Shown here piece by piece: positions 12,557 through 24,609 of a DNA stretch of 64,000 bases. The stretch is taken from assembly GCA_022376925.1 (NCBI GenBank), contig JAIOJX010000031.1:142804854-142868853 (forward strand), written 5' to 3'. Position numbers and translations under genes: made by a program. The notes under the pieces were generated by a model, which worked only from the letters and a program-made list of their open reading frames with translations, did no database searches and had not been told where the DNA came from. This DNA comes from Tragulus kanchil. Taxonomy: Eukaryota; Chordata; Mammalia; Artiodactyla; Tragulidae. The stretch's first letter is position 1. Each line of letters starts with the position of its first letter.

Positions 12557-12778
12557 GTGTGCTAAGCTGCTTCAGTCATCACCGACTCTTTGTGACCCCA
12601 TGGAACCTAGTCCACCAGACTTCTCTGTCCATGGGATTCTCCAGGCCAGAATACTGGAGTGGGTTGCCAGTAACCTCCTCCAGGTGATCTTCCCAGGGCA
12701 GGGACTGAACCTGCCCCTCCAGCATCTCCTGCATTGGCAGGCAGTTTCTTTAACATTAGTGCTATGTGCGAAGCCCAA
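12557..12778 (-). mobile_element. Bov-tA SINE, antisense
   Basis: Blocks gactctttgtgaccccatgg, gggattctccaggccagaat and a diverged tRNA-side end near 12745-12778. Short ORFs on both strands here are SINE shadows. Confidence 0.85.
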
Positions 12779-14950
12779 GGAAAGAAGGTCAGGTGGCAGG
12801 TGTAGGAGGAATACTGGCCTTCATTCAGAATAAATTATTTGAAATGTATTATGTGCAAGAGAAGAGATGAGAGACAGAGACAGTGACAGACGGGATGAAT
12901 TTGTTCTTCTGAGGGGTATGCCCAAAGAAGGGAAAAAGTCTGGTTATTTTTCTTTCTTCCACAAGATGGGGCAATCGGAATGAATTCAACTAAGAAGCAG
13001 GAAGCACTCATATTATGTTTGTTCCGTGATTTGGTGAAACTAGAAAAATGGAGTCTGTTTTGAACCTGTTTATGCAACTGTATAGCATTTCCTGCAAGAT
13101 CAGGCCTGGGAGAGACAACAGTTAGGCAGGAGGGGAGAGCCTAGGACACAGTCTCCCTCCTTAGTGAGGGCGAAGGGACGTGGCCCAGCTTCCAGAACTC
13201 CTAGCATTCCAGCCCCAGGGAGCTGCAAGAATCTCTGGCAGCAAATTTACCACATGGAAACATTTCTTCACATTAGGAGAAATTTCTAAATGAGATATAA
13301 TGGAACCTACTTTGAACTAAATTATTTTAATATGATCTATCACAATGTACCATCTCTCTTAATAGCTTGCTGCTTAAAGTCTGCAATGACTTCATTCAGT
13401 GAAATGTTCCATAATGCATTAAGTCAGGGCCTACATAAAATAATTATGACAGTAAGAACTAGAGTTTTATTTTTCTACCTGTGACCTATTTGCACATAAT
13501 CCTTCTTGCTTCTACTCGGTTATAGATCTGTTAAGATATAATTATCAATCTATCCCTGAAAAGAAGGTGGGAGAAAACAATTCTCAATTGAAAAATTGTT
13601 CAAAAACAATTTTTAGATTAAATTAGCCCTGTTCAGTAAGATAATTAATATTTATATGGTGTTTTGATCTACATGGTTTTATTTGATCTTGCCGATAATC
13701 CTGCGAGTTAAATATTGTTTTGATCATCACCACTTCACCAGTGTACACCATGGGTTATTTCCTTAATATGTAGAGTAGGTAGGTATTAAAGATAAGTAGG
13801 AACCCAGGTTTCTGGACTCCAGTTCTCATTTTCCATAGATGGAGTGGTAGAAAGAAAGGACAGAAAAGACTTCGGAAGGAACTCACGTTCCCTTGTTATG
13901 AAGGCCAAATGCACACTGTATACATTAGGAAACCCGGACACACTGGTTTAAACAATAAAGAGAAACTTTTGGCTCACACATTGGAAAAGTCCAGGAGTCC
14001 TAGTTGCTCAAAGGATGTGCCCATGAACCCAGTCACTGAGGTCTTAGGTTCATCTTCCAGCTTCACTTCATAATATCAGTGGTTCCTGGCTACCTTCTTG
14101 TATAACAAAAGTATCTGAGCAGTTATAGATCTCACAGGCTCCCATGTAAACACATTTGCAGAAGAAAAGAGTGTTCCTTCCCAAAGTGATCTCATCTGTG
14201 ACCGACCCTCCTCTAGGTTCAGACTGGGTCATGGATCCCATCTCTGAACCAACCTCAGCTAGGAAGATCTGTGTGGCTTACTTGTCCCAATCAGAATCAC
14301 TACACTGAAGTTGGGAATAACCTCCATCTCATCTAGACTCTCATTGCTAAGCAAGAGCAAGTGGTGCATTGTCCAAAAGGGAAGCAAACAGGAGGAAACA
14401 GAAGATGGAGAAGTATACAATGTATCTACTATTTCTGGAATTTAATAATGACTGAAATATAAAGTATTGGTTCTTTGAACAAAAACTTTGTGAGCATTCT
14501 AGGGCTATCTTGACTGCTGCATAATTATAAGAAAATCTATTGTAAAATGCCCTGAAGAAAACCTTGGGGTTATTAGCTTTAGAAAACTTAAAAAGCAAAT
14601 TCATAGACATTACATGAGAGCTGTGTGGTACCTAGAAAGCAGGATATTGCTCAGTAGCCCTGGAGCATTCAAAATTCTAGAGCAAGTAAGTATTAAGGGG
14701 CTTGTTGTTGCTCAGTTGTGCTGCAGGATGCCAGGCTTCACAGGTGGGAAAAAAATGCAAGAACAGAAAATCTACATGGGTTGAAAACTTGCTGTGTCCC
14801 TTATATAAACATCTGCAAGAAAAAAGGGCTATCGAATTAAATTTCTGAACAGATTTTGTCTACTCAACCACTTACTTCTCATTCCCCATTAGCACACACG
14901 TTTGGGGTGGAGAGAGAGCTAGGTCTTACAGTGTTTTGTAAGAATTAAAG
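12779..14950. other. Duplication-free non-coding stretch; MIR-like piece near 13640-13760
   Basis: No gene recognised. About 13640-13760 resembles a degraded MIR (gatcttgccgataatcctgc, then tttgatcatcaccacttc). About 13900-14330 has the look of an ancient interspersed repeat that I cannot name. A perfect 10-bp inverted repeat with a 4-nt loop lies at 13591-13614. A small BovA-like scrap lies at 14702-14745. Confidence 0.4.
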
Positions 14951-17118
14951 CCAAAAATGTGCATAAAATGTTTGTTAATATGAATGCTACACAAATATAA
15001 GAATATTATATATATGTGTGTGTATATATATATGTTGAACATTTTATCTATAGTTATTTCAGTTAGGTTGCTGTGAAAGAATGTTTGCCATAGGTTCTTT
15101 AAAAAAAAAAGTTCTAAAAGCTAAAACAGGTTCTACACAGAGCTTACCAAAGTAGGTGGGATATATCTAATTTGTACCAACATCCCATTAGTTCCAGTCC
15201 ATGTGTGTATGCAGTCATGTCCAACTCTTTGTGACCCCATGAACGCTAGCCCACCAGGCTCCCCTGTTCATGGGATTTCCCAGGCAAGAATATTGGAGTG
15301 GGTTGCTATCGCCTTCTCCAGGGGATCTTCCTGATCCAGGGATCAAATCTACATCTCCTATTTGGCAAGCGGATTCCTTAGCACTAAAAGTCACCGGGGA
15401 AGCTCAGGTGGCTCCAATCCATCTCTTATCTCTCAGAAGTTCACCTAATAGACTCCACATTGTACACAGTGAACTTCTGTTTTCATGCCTGGCTAATTAG
15501 CACCACTCGCATCGAAATTTATGTACTAAGGAATCTTACCTACTAAGAAGTACCAAATAAAAATCTAAAGTGTTACTACACTTTGCAAAAAAGCTAACAA
15601 TTCTGAAGTGCAATGTCTGCCATTGTTTAATAAAGCTGAATATGAAAGCACACCCTTATAACAAAATACTCTTTGAATGTCCTCTGGGATGTCATTTGTA
15701 TATATCCAATAGATGTTGTCAAGTAGCTCTACCTTAGGGATAGTGAGAAGAGTCAGAAACATTTCCTTGGATGGGGCTAGTGGAGTTTCAATTTATCGGT
15801 CCAAGTGTTGTTTTCTTTTTGGTTTTGTCTATAAAGCATACAATTAAACCATCTATAAGAGTTGTTATTGGAAAAAACCTTGATGTTGGGAAGAATATAA
15901 GGCAAAAGGAGTAGGGGATGACAGAGGATGAGATGGCTGGATGGCCTCAGTGAATCAATCGACATGATTTTGAGCAAGCTCCAGGAGATGGTGAAGGACA
16001 GGGAAGCCTGGCATGTGAAAGTCCATGGGTGTCGACAAAGAAGTCCAAAAATGTGCATAAAATGTTTGTTAACATGAATGCTACACAAATATAAGAATAT
16101 TATATATAGTGTGTGTATATATATATGTTGAACATTTTATCTATAGTTATTTCAGTTAGGTTGCTGTGAAAGAATGTTTGCCATAGGTTCTTTAAAAAAA
16201 GTTCTAAAAGCTAAAACAGGTTCTACACAGAGCTTACCAAAGTAGGTGGGATATATCTAATTTGTACCAACATCCCATTAGTTCCAGTCCATGTGTGTAT
16301 GCAGTCATGTCCAACTCTTTGTGACCCCATGAACGCTAGCCCACCAGGCTCCCCTGTTCATGGGATTTCCCAGGCAAGAATATTGGAGTGGGTTGCTATC
16401 GCCTTCTCCAGGGGATCTTCCTGATCCAGGGATCAAATCTACATCTCCTATTTGGCAAGCGGATTCCTTAGCACTAAAAGTCACCGGGGAAGCTCAGGTG
16501 GCTCCAATCCATCTCTTATCTCTCAGAAGTTCACCTAATAGACTCCACATTGTACACAGTGAACTTCTGTTTTCATGCCTGGCTAATTAGCACCACTCGC
16601 ATCGAAATTTATGTACTAAGGAATCTTACCTACTAAGAAGTACCAAATAAAAATCTAAAGTGTTACTACACTTTGCAAAAAAGCTAACAATTCTGAAGTG
16701 CAATGTCTGCCATTGTTTAATAAAGCTGAATATGAAAGCACACCCTTATAACAAAATACTCTTTGAATGTCCTCTGGGATGTCATTTGTATATATCCAAT
16801 AGATGTTGTCAAGTAGCTCTACCTTAGGGATAGTGAGAAGAGTCAGAAACATTTCCTTGGATGGGGCTAGTGGAGTTTCAATTTATCGGTCCAAGTGTTG
16901 TTTTCTTTTTGGTTTTGTCTATAAAGCATACAATTAAACCATCTATAAGAGTTGTTATTGGAAAAAACCTTGATGTTGGGAAGAATATAAGGCAAAAGGA
17001 GTAGGGGATGACAGAGGATGAGATGGCTGGATGGCCTCAGTGAATCAATCGACATGATTTTGAGCAAGCTCCAGGAGATGGTGAAGGACAGGGAAGCCTG
17101 GCATGTGAAAGTCCATGG
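14951..17118. repeat. Direct duplication 5 (14951-16029 / 16045-17118, period about 1090-1094)
   Basis: Copies differ at ttaatatg/ttaacatg, in a TG/TA microsatellite, and in an A-run of ten versus seven (15101/16194). The junction 16030-16044 (tgtcgacaaagaagt) is an error-laden version of the genuine continuation gtcacaaagaatcgg seen at 17121. Confidence 0.9.
15203..15412 (-). mobile_element. Bov-tA SINE, antisense (repeated at about 16293-16502)
   Basis: Shows catgtccaactctttgtgac, catgggatttcccaggcaag and gggttgctatcgccttctcc blocks with a tRNA-side end at about 15375-15412. The second copy is due to duplication 5. Confidence 0.85.
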
Positions 17119-17160
17119 GGTCACAAAGAATCGGACACAACTGAGTGACTGAACTGAACT
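16972..17160 (+). mobile_element. BovB 3' end fragment, sense (also 15883-16031 truncated and 18013-18214)
   Basis: Typical BovB 3' tail: gacagaggatgagatggctg, gagcaagctccaggagatgg, caaagaatcggacacaactg and the terminal gactgaactgaact. The three occurrences derive from one element through duplications 5 and 6. Confidence 0.85.
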
Positions 17161-17886
17161 GCTAAGAGCTGTACATAAACAGAAGAATTATGCAAGGAGC
17201 TAGATTTTTTAAAAATAGAATTCCTAATATACATACATATTTTCTCTCACTTCATCTTTCAATAGTGATTGCTTACTTAGTACTTCAATTTTTCCTTAGG
17301 TATAAAAATCATTTGGGTTATTTTCTGCGTATCTGAAGTTCTGGATGAAATAACTCTTGTGTACCTACAATGTCTCTGGGTTTTCAAAAGGGAACAGTGT
17401 GAAATTTTCCCCATTTCCTACTTCAGGCATGGGAGTCTTTAGTCAGCCGCATCAGAGTAAAGATGACATTCTCAGCATCTCAGTTCCACAAATGAACTCT
17501 GCCACCAGTACTCTGGGGTAGCAAAAGAAAAGAGTTTTCATATTTAGTGTGAACTAGAACCACTGTTTTCCCTCAGACATCTTACCTGCTTCTTCGTCCC
17601 CATCTCCAGCTTGTTAGCTCTCCCTCTCAACCTAGCTCCATCCAAAGAGAAATTGTCTCCAAATTTGTGATCATTTACTTAATTCCAAGTCCTTCAAACT
17701 CTCCTTCGTCAACATAGATTTTTCAGGTATTCTTCATCTAAGTTTCTCTTTCTCTAACATTCCTTTGTTACCGAGAAGCATTTAAAATGATCCATTGACT
17801 ATGTTTCTCAGCATATTTTATTTAACTCCCAAGAAGTATGTTGAAACGGCAAGGTATTTGCTTGATTCAAAATTAACATTCATTAT
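17161..17886. other. Non-coding sequence, no feature recognised (repeated 18215-18903)
   Basis: AT-rich sequence with no ORF, named repeat or motif that I can support. Its last 36 bases are junction filler of duplication 6. Confidence 0.4.
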
Positions 17887-19029
17887 AATAGATGTTGTCA
17901 AGTAGCTCTACCTTAGGGATGTGGGGTTTTCGAATTTATTCGGTCCAAGTGTTGTTTTCTTTTTGGTTTTGTCTATAAAGCATACAATTAAACCATCTAT
18001 AAGAGTTGTTATTGGAAAAACCTTGATGTTGGGAAGAATATAAGGCAAAAGGAGTAGGGGATGACAGAGGATGAGATGGCTGGATGGCCTCAGTGAATCA
18101 ATCGACATGATTTTGAGCAAGCTCCAGGAGATGGTGAAGGACAGGGAAGCCTGGCATGTGAAAGTCCATGGGGTCACAAAGAATCGGACACAACTGAGTG
18201 ACTGAACTGAACTGCTAAGAGCTGTACATAAACAGAAGAATTATGCAAGGAGCTAGATTTTTTAAAAATAGAATTCCTAATATACATACATATTTTCTCT
18301 CACTTCATCTTTCAATAGTGATTGCTTACTTAGTACTTCAATTTTTCCTTAGGTATAAAAATCATTTGGGTTATTTTCTGCGTATCTGAAGTTCTGGATG
18401 AAATAACTCTTGTGTACCTACAATGTCTCTGGGTTTTCAAAAGGGAACAGTGTGAAATTTTCCCCATTTCCTACTTCAGGCATGGGAGTCTTTAGTCAGC
18501 CGCATCAGAGTAAAGATGACATTCTCAGCATCTCAGTTCCACAAATGAACTCTGCCACCAGTACTCTGGGGTAGCAAAAGAAAAGAGTTTTCATATTTAG
18601 TGTGAACTAGAACCACTGTTTTCCCTCAGACATCTTACCTGCTTCTTCGTCCCCATCTCCAGCTTGTTAGCTCTCCCTCTCAACCTAGCTCCATCCAAAG
18701 AGAAATTGTCTCCAAATTTGTGATCATTTACTTAATTCCAAGTCCTTCAAACTCTCCTTCGTCAACATAGATTTTTCAGGTATTCTTCATCTAAGTTTCT
18801 CTTTCTCTAACATTCCTTTGTTACCGAGAAGCATTTAAAATGATCCATTGACTATGTTTCTCAGCATATTTTATTTAACTCCCAAGAAGTATGTTGAAAC
18901 GGCTGTTTATTTAGAGGTTATGCGTTTAGGTACTCTTGACATTTGAAAACAAAATTTAAACATGTTCATTTATAATAATTACAATGAGCTCTTCACATGT
19001 GAAAAGTATTAAAATGTCCACTGAATAAG

Positions 19030-19205
19030 TAAGTAACTTATATTTGTGCAGCATGTATTATGACCAAAGCACTATTCTAAGCACCTTTTAGCTATTGACC
19101 TCCTTAGCCTCTATGGAACCACAGCAAGCAGCTCTGTCATTATCCCCCATTTTATAGATGGCATAAGTGGGGCATAAACAAATTTGCCAAGGTAACCTAC
19201 AAAAT
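19030..19205 (+). mobile_element. MIR-like SINE fragment (repeated 20100-20275)
   Basis: Contains aagcactattctaagcacct, then ttatcccccattttatagat and ggcataagtggggcataaac, a recognisable MIR pattern. Ancient and diverged. Confidence 0.6.
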
Positions 19206-19225
19206 GTATGTCAGAGGGGAGGGTT

Positions 19226-19536
19226 TTTTAAAATTTTTTTTGGTGGGGGCGGGTTGGGGAGGAAGGGGGCAGGCGGGCCACTTCTATTGGTCTTTCATTT
19301 ATCTATTTTTCACCCATCTTTGTTCTTTGGCACGTGTGGGCCTCCCATCACAGTGGCCCCTGTTGTTACAGAGCACCGGCTCTGGGCACATGCGCACCAG
19401 AGCTCCTGCTCGGTAATTGGACACATTGGTCCAGCTGCTCCGTGGCACGTGGAATCTTCCCAGGCCAGGGATTGAACCGGTGCCCCTTACACTGAAAAGC
19501 GGTGTCCTTACCCACTGGACCACCAGGGAAGCCCCA
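19226..19536 (-). mobile_element. CHR-type SINE, antisense (repeated 20295-20606)
   Basis: Right end is the tRNA-Glu-like head in reverse complement (actggaccaccagggaagcc) and left end is T-rich. Flanks cagaggggagg(g)ttttt (19213) and cagaggggaggttttt (19536) form the target-site duplication. The second copy belongs to duplication 7. Confidence 0.88.
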
Positions 19537-21184
19537 GAGGGGAGGTTTTTAACCTAGCCATCTGACTGCATATTCCAGGTTCTGAACCAATAGAAAAATA
19601 CTATTCTGACATTAAGGATCTGGAAGCTTGATTTAATAAACAGAGAAATCAGATCTGACTAAAATCCATTCAGGAAGGTAATTATCTTGCTTATGTCAAG
19701 TTAGAAACTGATGATTCTCACAGTTTTGAATGATAATTATTTGGTAGGGATGGAAGGAACACCTACCTGTACATAAGCCAATTCCTACAGGGAGACCTTA
19801 AATATATAGGATCTGCTTAACTCTCCTTCGTCAACATAGATTTTTCAGGTATTCTTCATCTAAGTTTCTCTTTCTCTAACATTCCTTTGTTACCGAGAAG
19901 CATTTAAAATGATCCATTGACTATGTTTCTCAGCATATTTTATTTAACTCCCAAGAAGTATGTTGAAACGGCTGTTTATTTAGAGGTTATGCGTTTAGGT
20001 ACTCTTGACATTTGAAAACAAAATTTAAACATGTTCATTTATAATAATTACAATGAGCTCTTCACATGTGAAAAGTATTAAAATGTCCACTGAATAAGTA
20101 AGTAACTTATATTTGTGCAGCATGTATTATGACCAAAGCACTATTCTAAGCACCTTTTAGCTATTGACCTCCTTAGCCTCTATGGAACCACAGCAAGCAG
20201 CTCTGTCATTATCCCCCATTTTATAGATGGCATAAGTGGGGCATAAACAAATTTGCCAAGGTAACCTACAAAATGTATGTCAGAGGGGAGGGTTTTTTAA
20301 AATTTTTTTTGGTGGGGGCGGGTTGGGGAGGAAGGGGGGCAGGCGGGCCACTTCTATTGGTCTTTCATTTATCTATTTTTCACCCATCTTTGTTCTTTGG
20401 CACGTGTGGGCCTCCCATCACAGTGGCCCCTGTTGTTACAGAGCACCGGCTCTGGGCACATGCGCACCAGAGCTCCTGCTCGGTAATTGGACACATTGGT
20501 CCAGCTGCTCCGTGGCACGTGGAATCTTCCCAGGCCAGGGATTGAACCGGTGCCCCTTACACTGAAAAGCGGTGTCCTTACCCACTGGACCACCAGGGAA
20601 GCCCCAGAGGGGAGGTTTTTAACCTAGCCATCTGACTGCATATTCCAGGTTCTGAACCAATAGAAAAATACTATTCTGACATTAAGGATCTGGAAGCTTG
20701 ATTTAATAAACAGAGAAATCAGATCTGACTAAAATCCATTCAGGAAGGTAATTATCTTGCTTATGTCAAGTTAGAAACTGATGATTCTCACAGTTTTGAA
20801 TGATAATTATTTGGTAGGGATGGAAGGAACACCTACCTGTACATAAGCCAATTCCTACAGGGAGACCTTAAATATATAGGATCTGCTTAACTAATCAGCA
20901 ACCTTAGTCAGTTCTATCACATTTAATCATGCCCAGAACTTTGCAAATGAGTCAGATAAGCAGACACTAAGCAGAGATACAAAAATGTGTGACTTTTTTG
21001 ACACGTACCTCATTTATAAATATGAGACTATGTTGAAATTTAAAAAAAAAAAAAGAGAATTTCTTAAAACACTACTTTCCCAGGGTATGCAGTCTCAGGA
21101 ACAAGACTTCGGTGCTGCCATGACTCTCTCATATACCTCTGCTTAAAACTAGAAGTTCATTGAATAATCACAAGTGGCTTATAT

Positions 21185-21330
21185 TTATGAAGCATATATA
21201 ATGCCTAATGCACTACTGTAAACACTGTTTAGTTACTGACTTGTTTGACCTGTATATAACCATAGGAAGTTGCAATATAATGATTCCCTGTTTTATAGAC
21301 GAGATAACTGAGGCATAAGGAATCTTGCTT
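21185..21330 (+). mobile_element. MIR-like SINE fragment (partly repeated 22338-22440)
   Basis: Pattern tgattccctgttttatagac followed by gagataactgaggcataagg resembles the MIR 3' half. The second, truncated occurrence is the start of the second copy of duplication 8. Confidence 0.55.
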
Positions 21331-23429
21331 CTCTGTCAGCTTTATTCTTTCCCCTCAACCAGCTTTCTCAACCTAGTAGAAATCATGGTTGTCTAATGTT
21401 CCTATCCTGGAACCTCTCTTTTTTAAGTGACTCATTTATTGGCTATGTTGGGTTTTTGTTACTGCTTGGGCTTTTCTCTGGTTGCAGAGCTCTGGCTTCT
21501 CACCGTGGTTGCTTCTCTTGTTGAGGAGAACAGACTCCAGGGCACATGGAGTTTCAGCTCCTGGGCTCTAGAGCACAGGCTTAGTAGTTGTGGCACAGGA
21601 GCTTAGCTGCTCCACAGCATGTGGGATCTTCCTGGATCAGAGATCAGACCCCTGTCTCCTGGGTTGGCAGGTGGATCTTTTACTAATGACCCACCAGGGA
21701 AACTCCTGCCTCTATTTCCCATTTCTAACTTGAAAAATTCTAAGGAAAGATTGGCCTAAGTCAGGTCAGATGCCCAACCCTGTATCAGTCAAGGATGGCC
21801 AGAAGGATGAGGTCTGATAAGAACATAGCTGGAATCAAATGTTTGGAGCTGGGAACATAGGAGTTCAGGGGAGTCCTAGGCAGGCAAATCATGAGGGTCC
21901 CTGCAAAGAGGCCAGGTTAACCAAGACATCAGTCTTTCAGAGTTGTAGGAGAGGACAGGTCAAAAATTCCCAAGTCTCAGGTTTGTTCACTGTATAATAA
22001 GAGTCCTATCTCACAAAACTCTTTTAAGAATTGCCTGATCCATGTGTGAATGTGCATAGTAACTTGAAAAATATTACAAAATTTCAAGGTATGACTGTCG
22101 CTATTACTGTCTATATAGGTAACTACATTTCCCATTTTTCACACTGATGCCTGGAGTCAGACTGGCACAGCAAGTGGTTTGAACAAATTGAAGCACACCT
22201 AACATCACAGGCTGCGACTGTATTTCTTTTCAAGCCATATTGTAGTCCAGCTGTGCATAGTGATTATGCCAAGTTCATCAAGAGGTGGTTGAGTGTCTCA
22301 GGGAGCAGGTGGGGAAAGGGAGAATGAGACCTATAACCTGTTTAGTTACTGACTTGTTTGACCTGTATATAACCATAGGAAGTTGCAATATAATGATTCC
22401 CTGTTTTATAGACGAGATAACTGAGGCATAAGGAATCTTGCTTCTCTGTCAGCTTTATTCTTTCCCCTCAACCAGCTTTCTCAACCTAGTAGAAATCATG
22501 GTTGTCTAATGTTCCTATCCTGGAACCTCTCTTTTTTAAGTGACTCATTTATTGGCTATGTTGGGTTTTGTTACTGCTTGGGCTTTTCTCTGGTTGCAGA
22601 GCTCTGGCTTCTCACCGTGGTTGCTTCTCTTGTTGAGGAGAACAGACTCCAGGGCACATGGAGTTTCAGCTCCTGGGCTCTAGAGCACAGGCTTAGTAGT
22701 TGTGGCACAGGAGCTTAGCTGCTCCACAGCATGTGGGATCTTCCTGGATCAGAGATCAGACCCCTGTCTCCTGGGTTGGCAGGTGGATCTTTTACTAATG
22801 ACCCACCAGGGAAACTCCTGCCTCTATTTCCCATTTCTAACTTGAAAAATTCTAAGGAAAGATTGGCCTAAGTCAGGTCAGATGCCCAACCCTGTATCAG
22901 TCAAGGATGGCCAGAAGGATGAGGTCTGATAAGAACATAGCTGGAATCAAATGTTTGGAGCTGGGAACATAGGAGTTCAGGGAGTCCTAGGCAGGCAAAT
23001 CATGAGGGTCCCTGCAAAGAGGCCAGGTTAACCAAGACATCAGTCTTTCAGAGTTGTAGGAGAGGACAGGTCAAAAATTCCCAAGTCTCAGGTTTGTTCA
23101 CTGTATAATAAGAGTCCTATCTCACAAAACTCTTTTAAGAATTGCCTGATCCATGTGTGAATGTGCATAGTAACTTGAAAAATATTACAAAATTTCAAGG
23201 TATGACTGTCGCTATTACTGTCTATATAGGTAACTACATTTCCCATTTTTCACACTGATGCCTGGAGTCAGACTGGCACAGCAAGTGGTTTGAACAAATT
23301 GAAGCACACCTAACATCACAGGCTGCGACTGTATTTCTTTTCAAGCCATATTGTAGTCCAGCTGTGCATAGTGATTATGCCAAGTTCATCAAGAGGTGGT
23401 TGAGTGTCTCAGGGAGCAGGTGTAGGGGA
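21225..23429. repeat. Direct duplication 8 (21225-22317 / 22338-23429, period about 1112)
   Basis: Differences are five versus four T (21449/22562) and gggg versus ggg (21867/22979). At the junction, about 20 bases (22318-22337) are a noisy version of the genuine continuation at 23430. Confidence 0.9.
21430..21706 (-). mobile_element. CHR-family SINE, antisense (repeated 22543-22818)
   Basis: Carries the CHR body blocks ctctagagcacaggcttagt, ggagcttagctgctccacag, catgtgggatcttcctggat and the tRNA-side end acccaccagggaaactcc. Same subfamily as the element cut by the right edge of the window. Confidence 0.8.
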
Positions 23430-23815
23430 AGGCAGAATGAGACTTGGATGGGAGGGAATGACTCAACCGAGAAACCCTGGCTAGTCTACTTTCCAGAGAT
23501 TTTCCTTCTACTACCTGAGCTTTAATCCATTGCAACATGCTGGAGACAGTTACCAGTTAATTAATTTCTATATGGACAAAAATGACTGTTTAATAGGTCA
23601 GCTATGTGTCACCCTGAAGTGGAACCAGCAAAGGAAAGCAGGATAAATGATCAAAAGAATCAATAGTGTGATCCCTCTCCTAAGTCAACAATAGATACAG
23701 AGACGCAGTTCCTGTTTAGGTACCAACTTCACTGCTAATGAGTGATGAGTGACCGACTTGTAATTCAAGCCTGTTGTGTCTGTCTACCTTTTTCTTTATA
23801 TAGTATCAAAGGCAG

Positions 23816-24028
23816 GCATGCATGCTCAGTCACTAAGTCATGTCTACCTCTTTGCAACACCATGGACTGTAGTCCACCAGGCTCCTCTATCCATGGGATT
23901 TTCCAGGCAAGAATACTGGAGTGGGTTGCCATTTTTTTTCTCCAGGGGATCTTTCCAACCCGGGGATCAAACCCAGGTCTCCTGCATTGCAGGTGAACTA
24001 TTTACCATCTGAGCCATCAGGAAAGGGC
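23816..24028 (-). mobile_element. Bov-tA SINE, antisense
   Basis: Blocks atgctcagtcactaagtcat, ggactgtagtccaccaggct, ggcaagaatactggagtggg and a tRNA-side end (tctcctgcattgcaggtgaa). Duplication-free region, so a single genuine copy. Confidence 0.88.
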
Positions 24029-24079
24029 TATTAGAAATAATGCTGAAGTTGGGCGCCTTAAATACTTACCAATTAAATC

Positions 24080-24240
24080 ATTTAGTGGCCTTGGGAAATT
24101 CTTGGTCTCTGTTTCATTACTGTAAATTGAGGAACATAATATATATCTCAGAATGTTAATGTGAGGTTTAAATGTAATGATTTATGAGGAATGCTATAAA
24201 AATAGGTGCTAAGTAAATATGAAATTTTTTAGCATCTAAT
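24080..24240 (+). mobile_element. MIR-like SINE fragment
   Basis: Pattern tctctgtttcattactgtaa, then gtgaggtttaaatgtaatga and ataggtgctaagtaaatatg resembles the central-to-3' MIR consensus. Confidence 0.5.
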
Positions 24241-24408
24241 GAGAAACCTATCAAAGGATACAAAGAAAACATGATTTCCACACTCGTATTTAATAAAACT
24301 GAGGCTAAAAAAGTTTCAAAGATTTGACCAAGGCTGCTCAAAAGAAGCTGAAAGGAACAGGTCTGCCAGTCTCAAATCCACTTTACTATATTGTCCTGAT
24401 AACAGTGC

Positions 24409-24606
24409 AGCTTCCAAGCTTGTGGTAAAGAACCTGCCTGGCAATGCAGGCGGCGTAAGAAATGTAGGCTCAATCCCTGGGTTGGGAAGACACCCCGAAG
24501 GTAGGCATGGCAACCCACTCCAGTATTCTTGCCTGGAGAATCCCATGAACAGAGGAGCCTGGCTGGGGTTGGATACAACTGCAGCGACTTAGCATGCACA
24601 CACGCA
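24409..24606 (+). mobile_element. Bov-tA SINE, sense
   Basis: The head (ttgtggtaaagaacctgcct) and body (catggcaacccactccagta, ttcttgcctggagaatccca) are clear. The 3' end is diverged. Confidence 0.85.
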
Positions 24607-24609
24607 CTT

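Larger units (their letters stand above)
16798..18903. repeat. Direct duplication 6 (16798-17850 / 17887-18903)
   Basis: The beginning of the second copy (17887-17940) is badly damaged, missing about 35-40 bases of the first copy, and then becomes essentially identical. A 36-bp filler (17851-17886) precedes it. One homopolymer differs (six versus five A at about 16960/18016). This is the error profile of an uncorrected read end. Confidence 0.88.
18750..20891. repeat. Direct duplication 7 (18750-19818 / 19819-20891, period 1069-1070)
   Basis: Clean abutting copies that differ by one G in a homopolymer (five at 19265, six at 20334). The block contains an MIR piece and a CHR SINE, both therefore shown twice. 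Confidence 0.9.
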
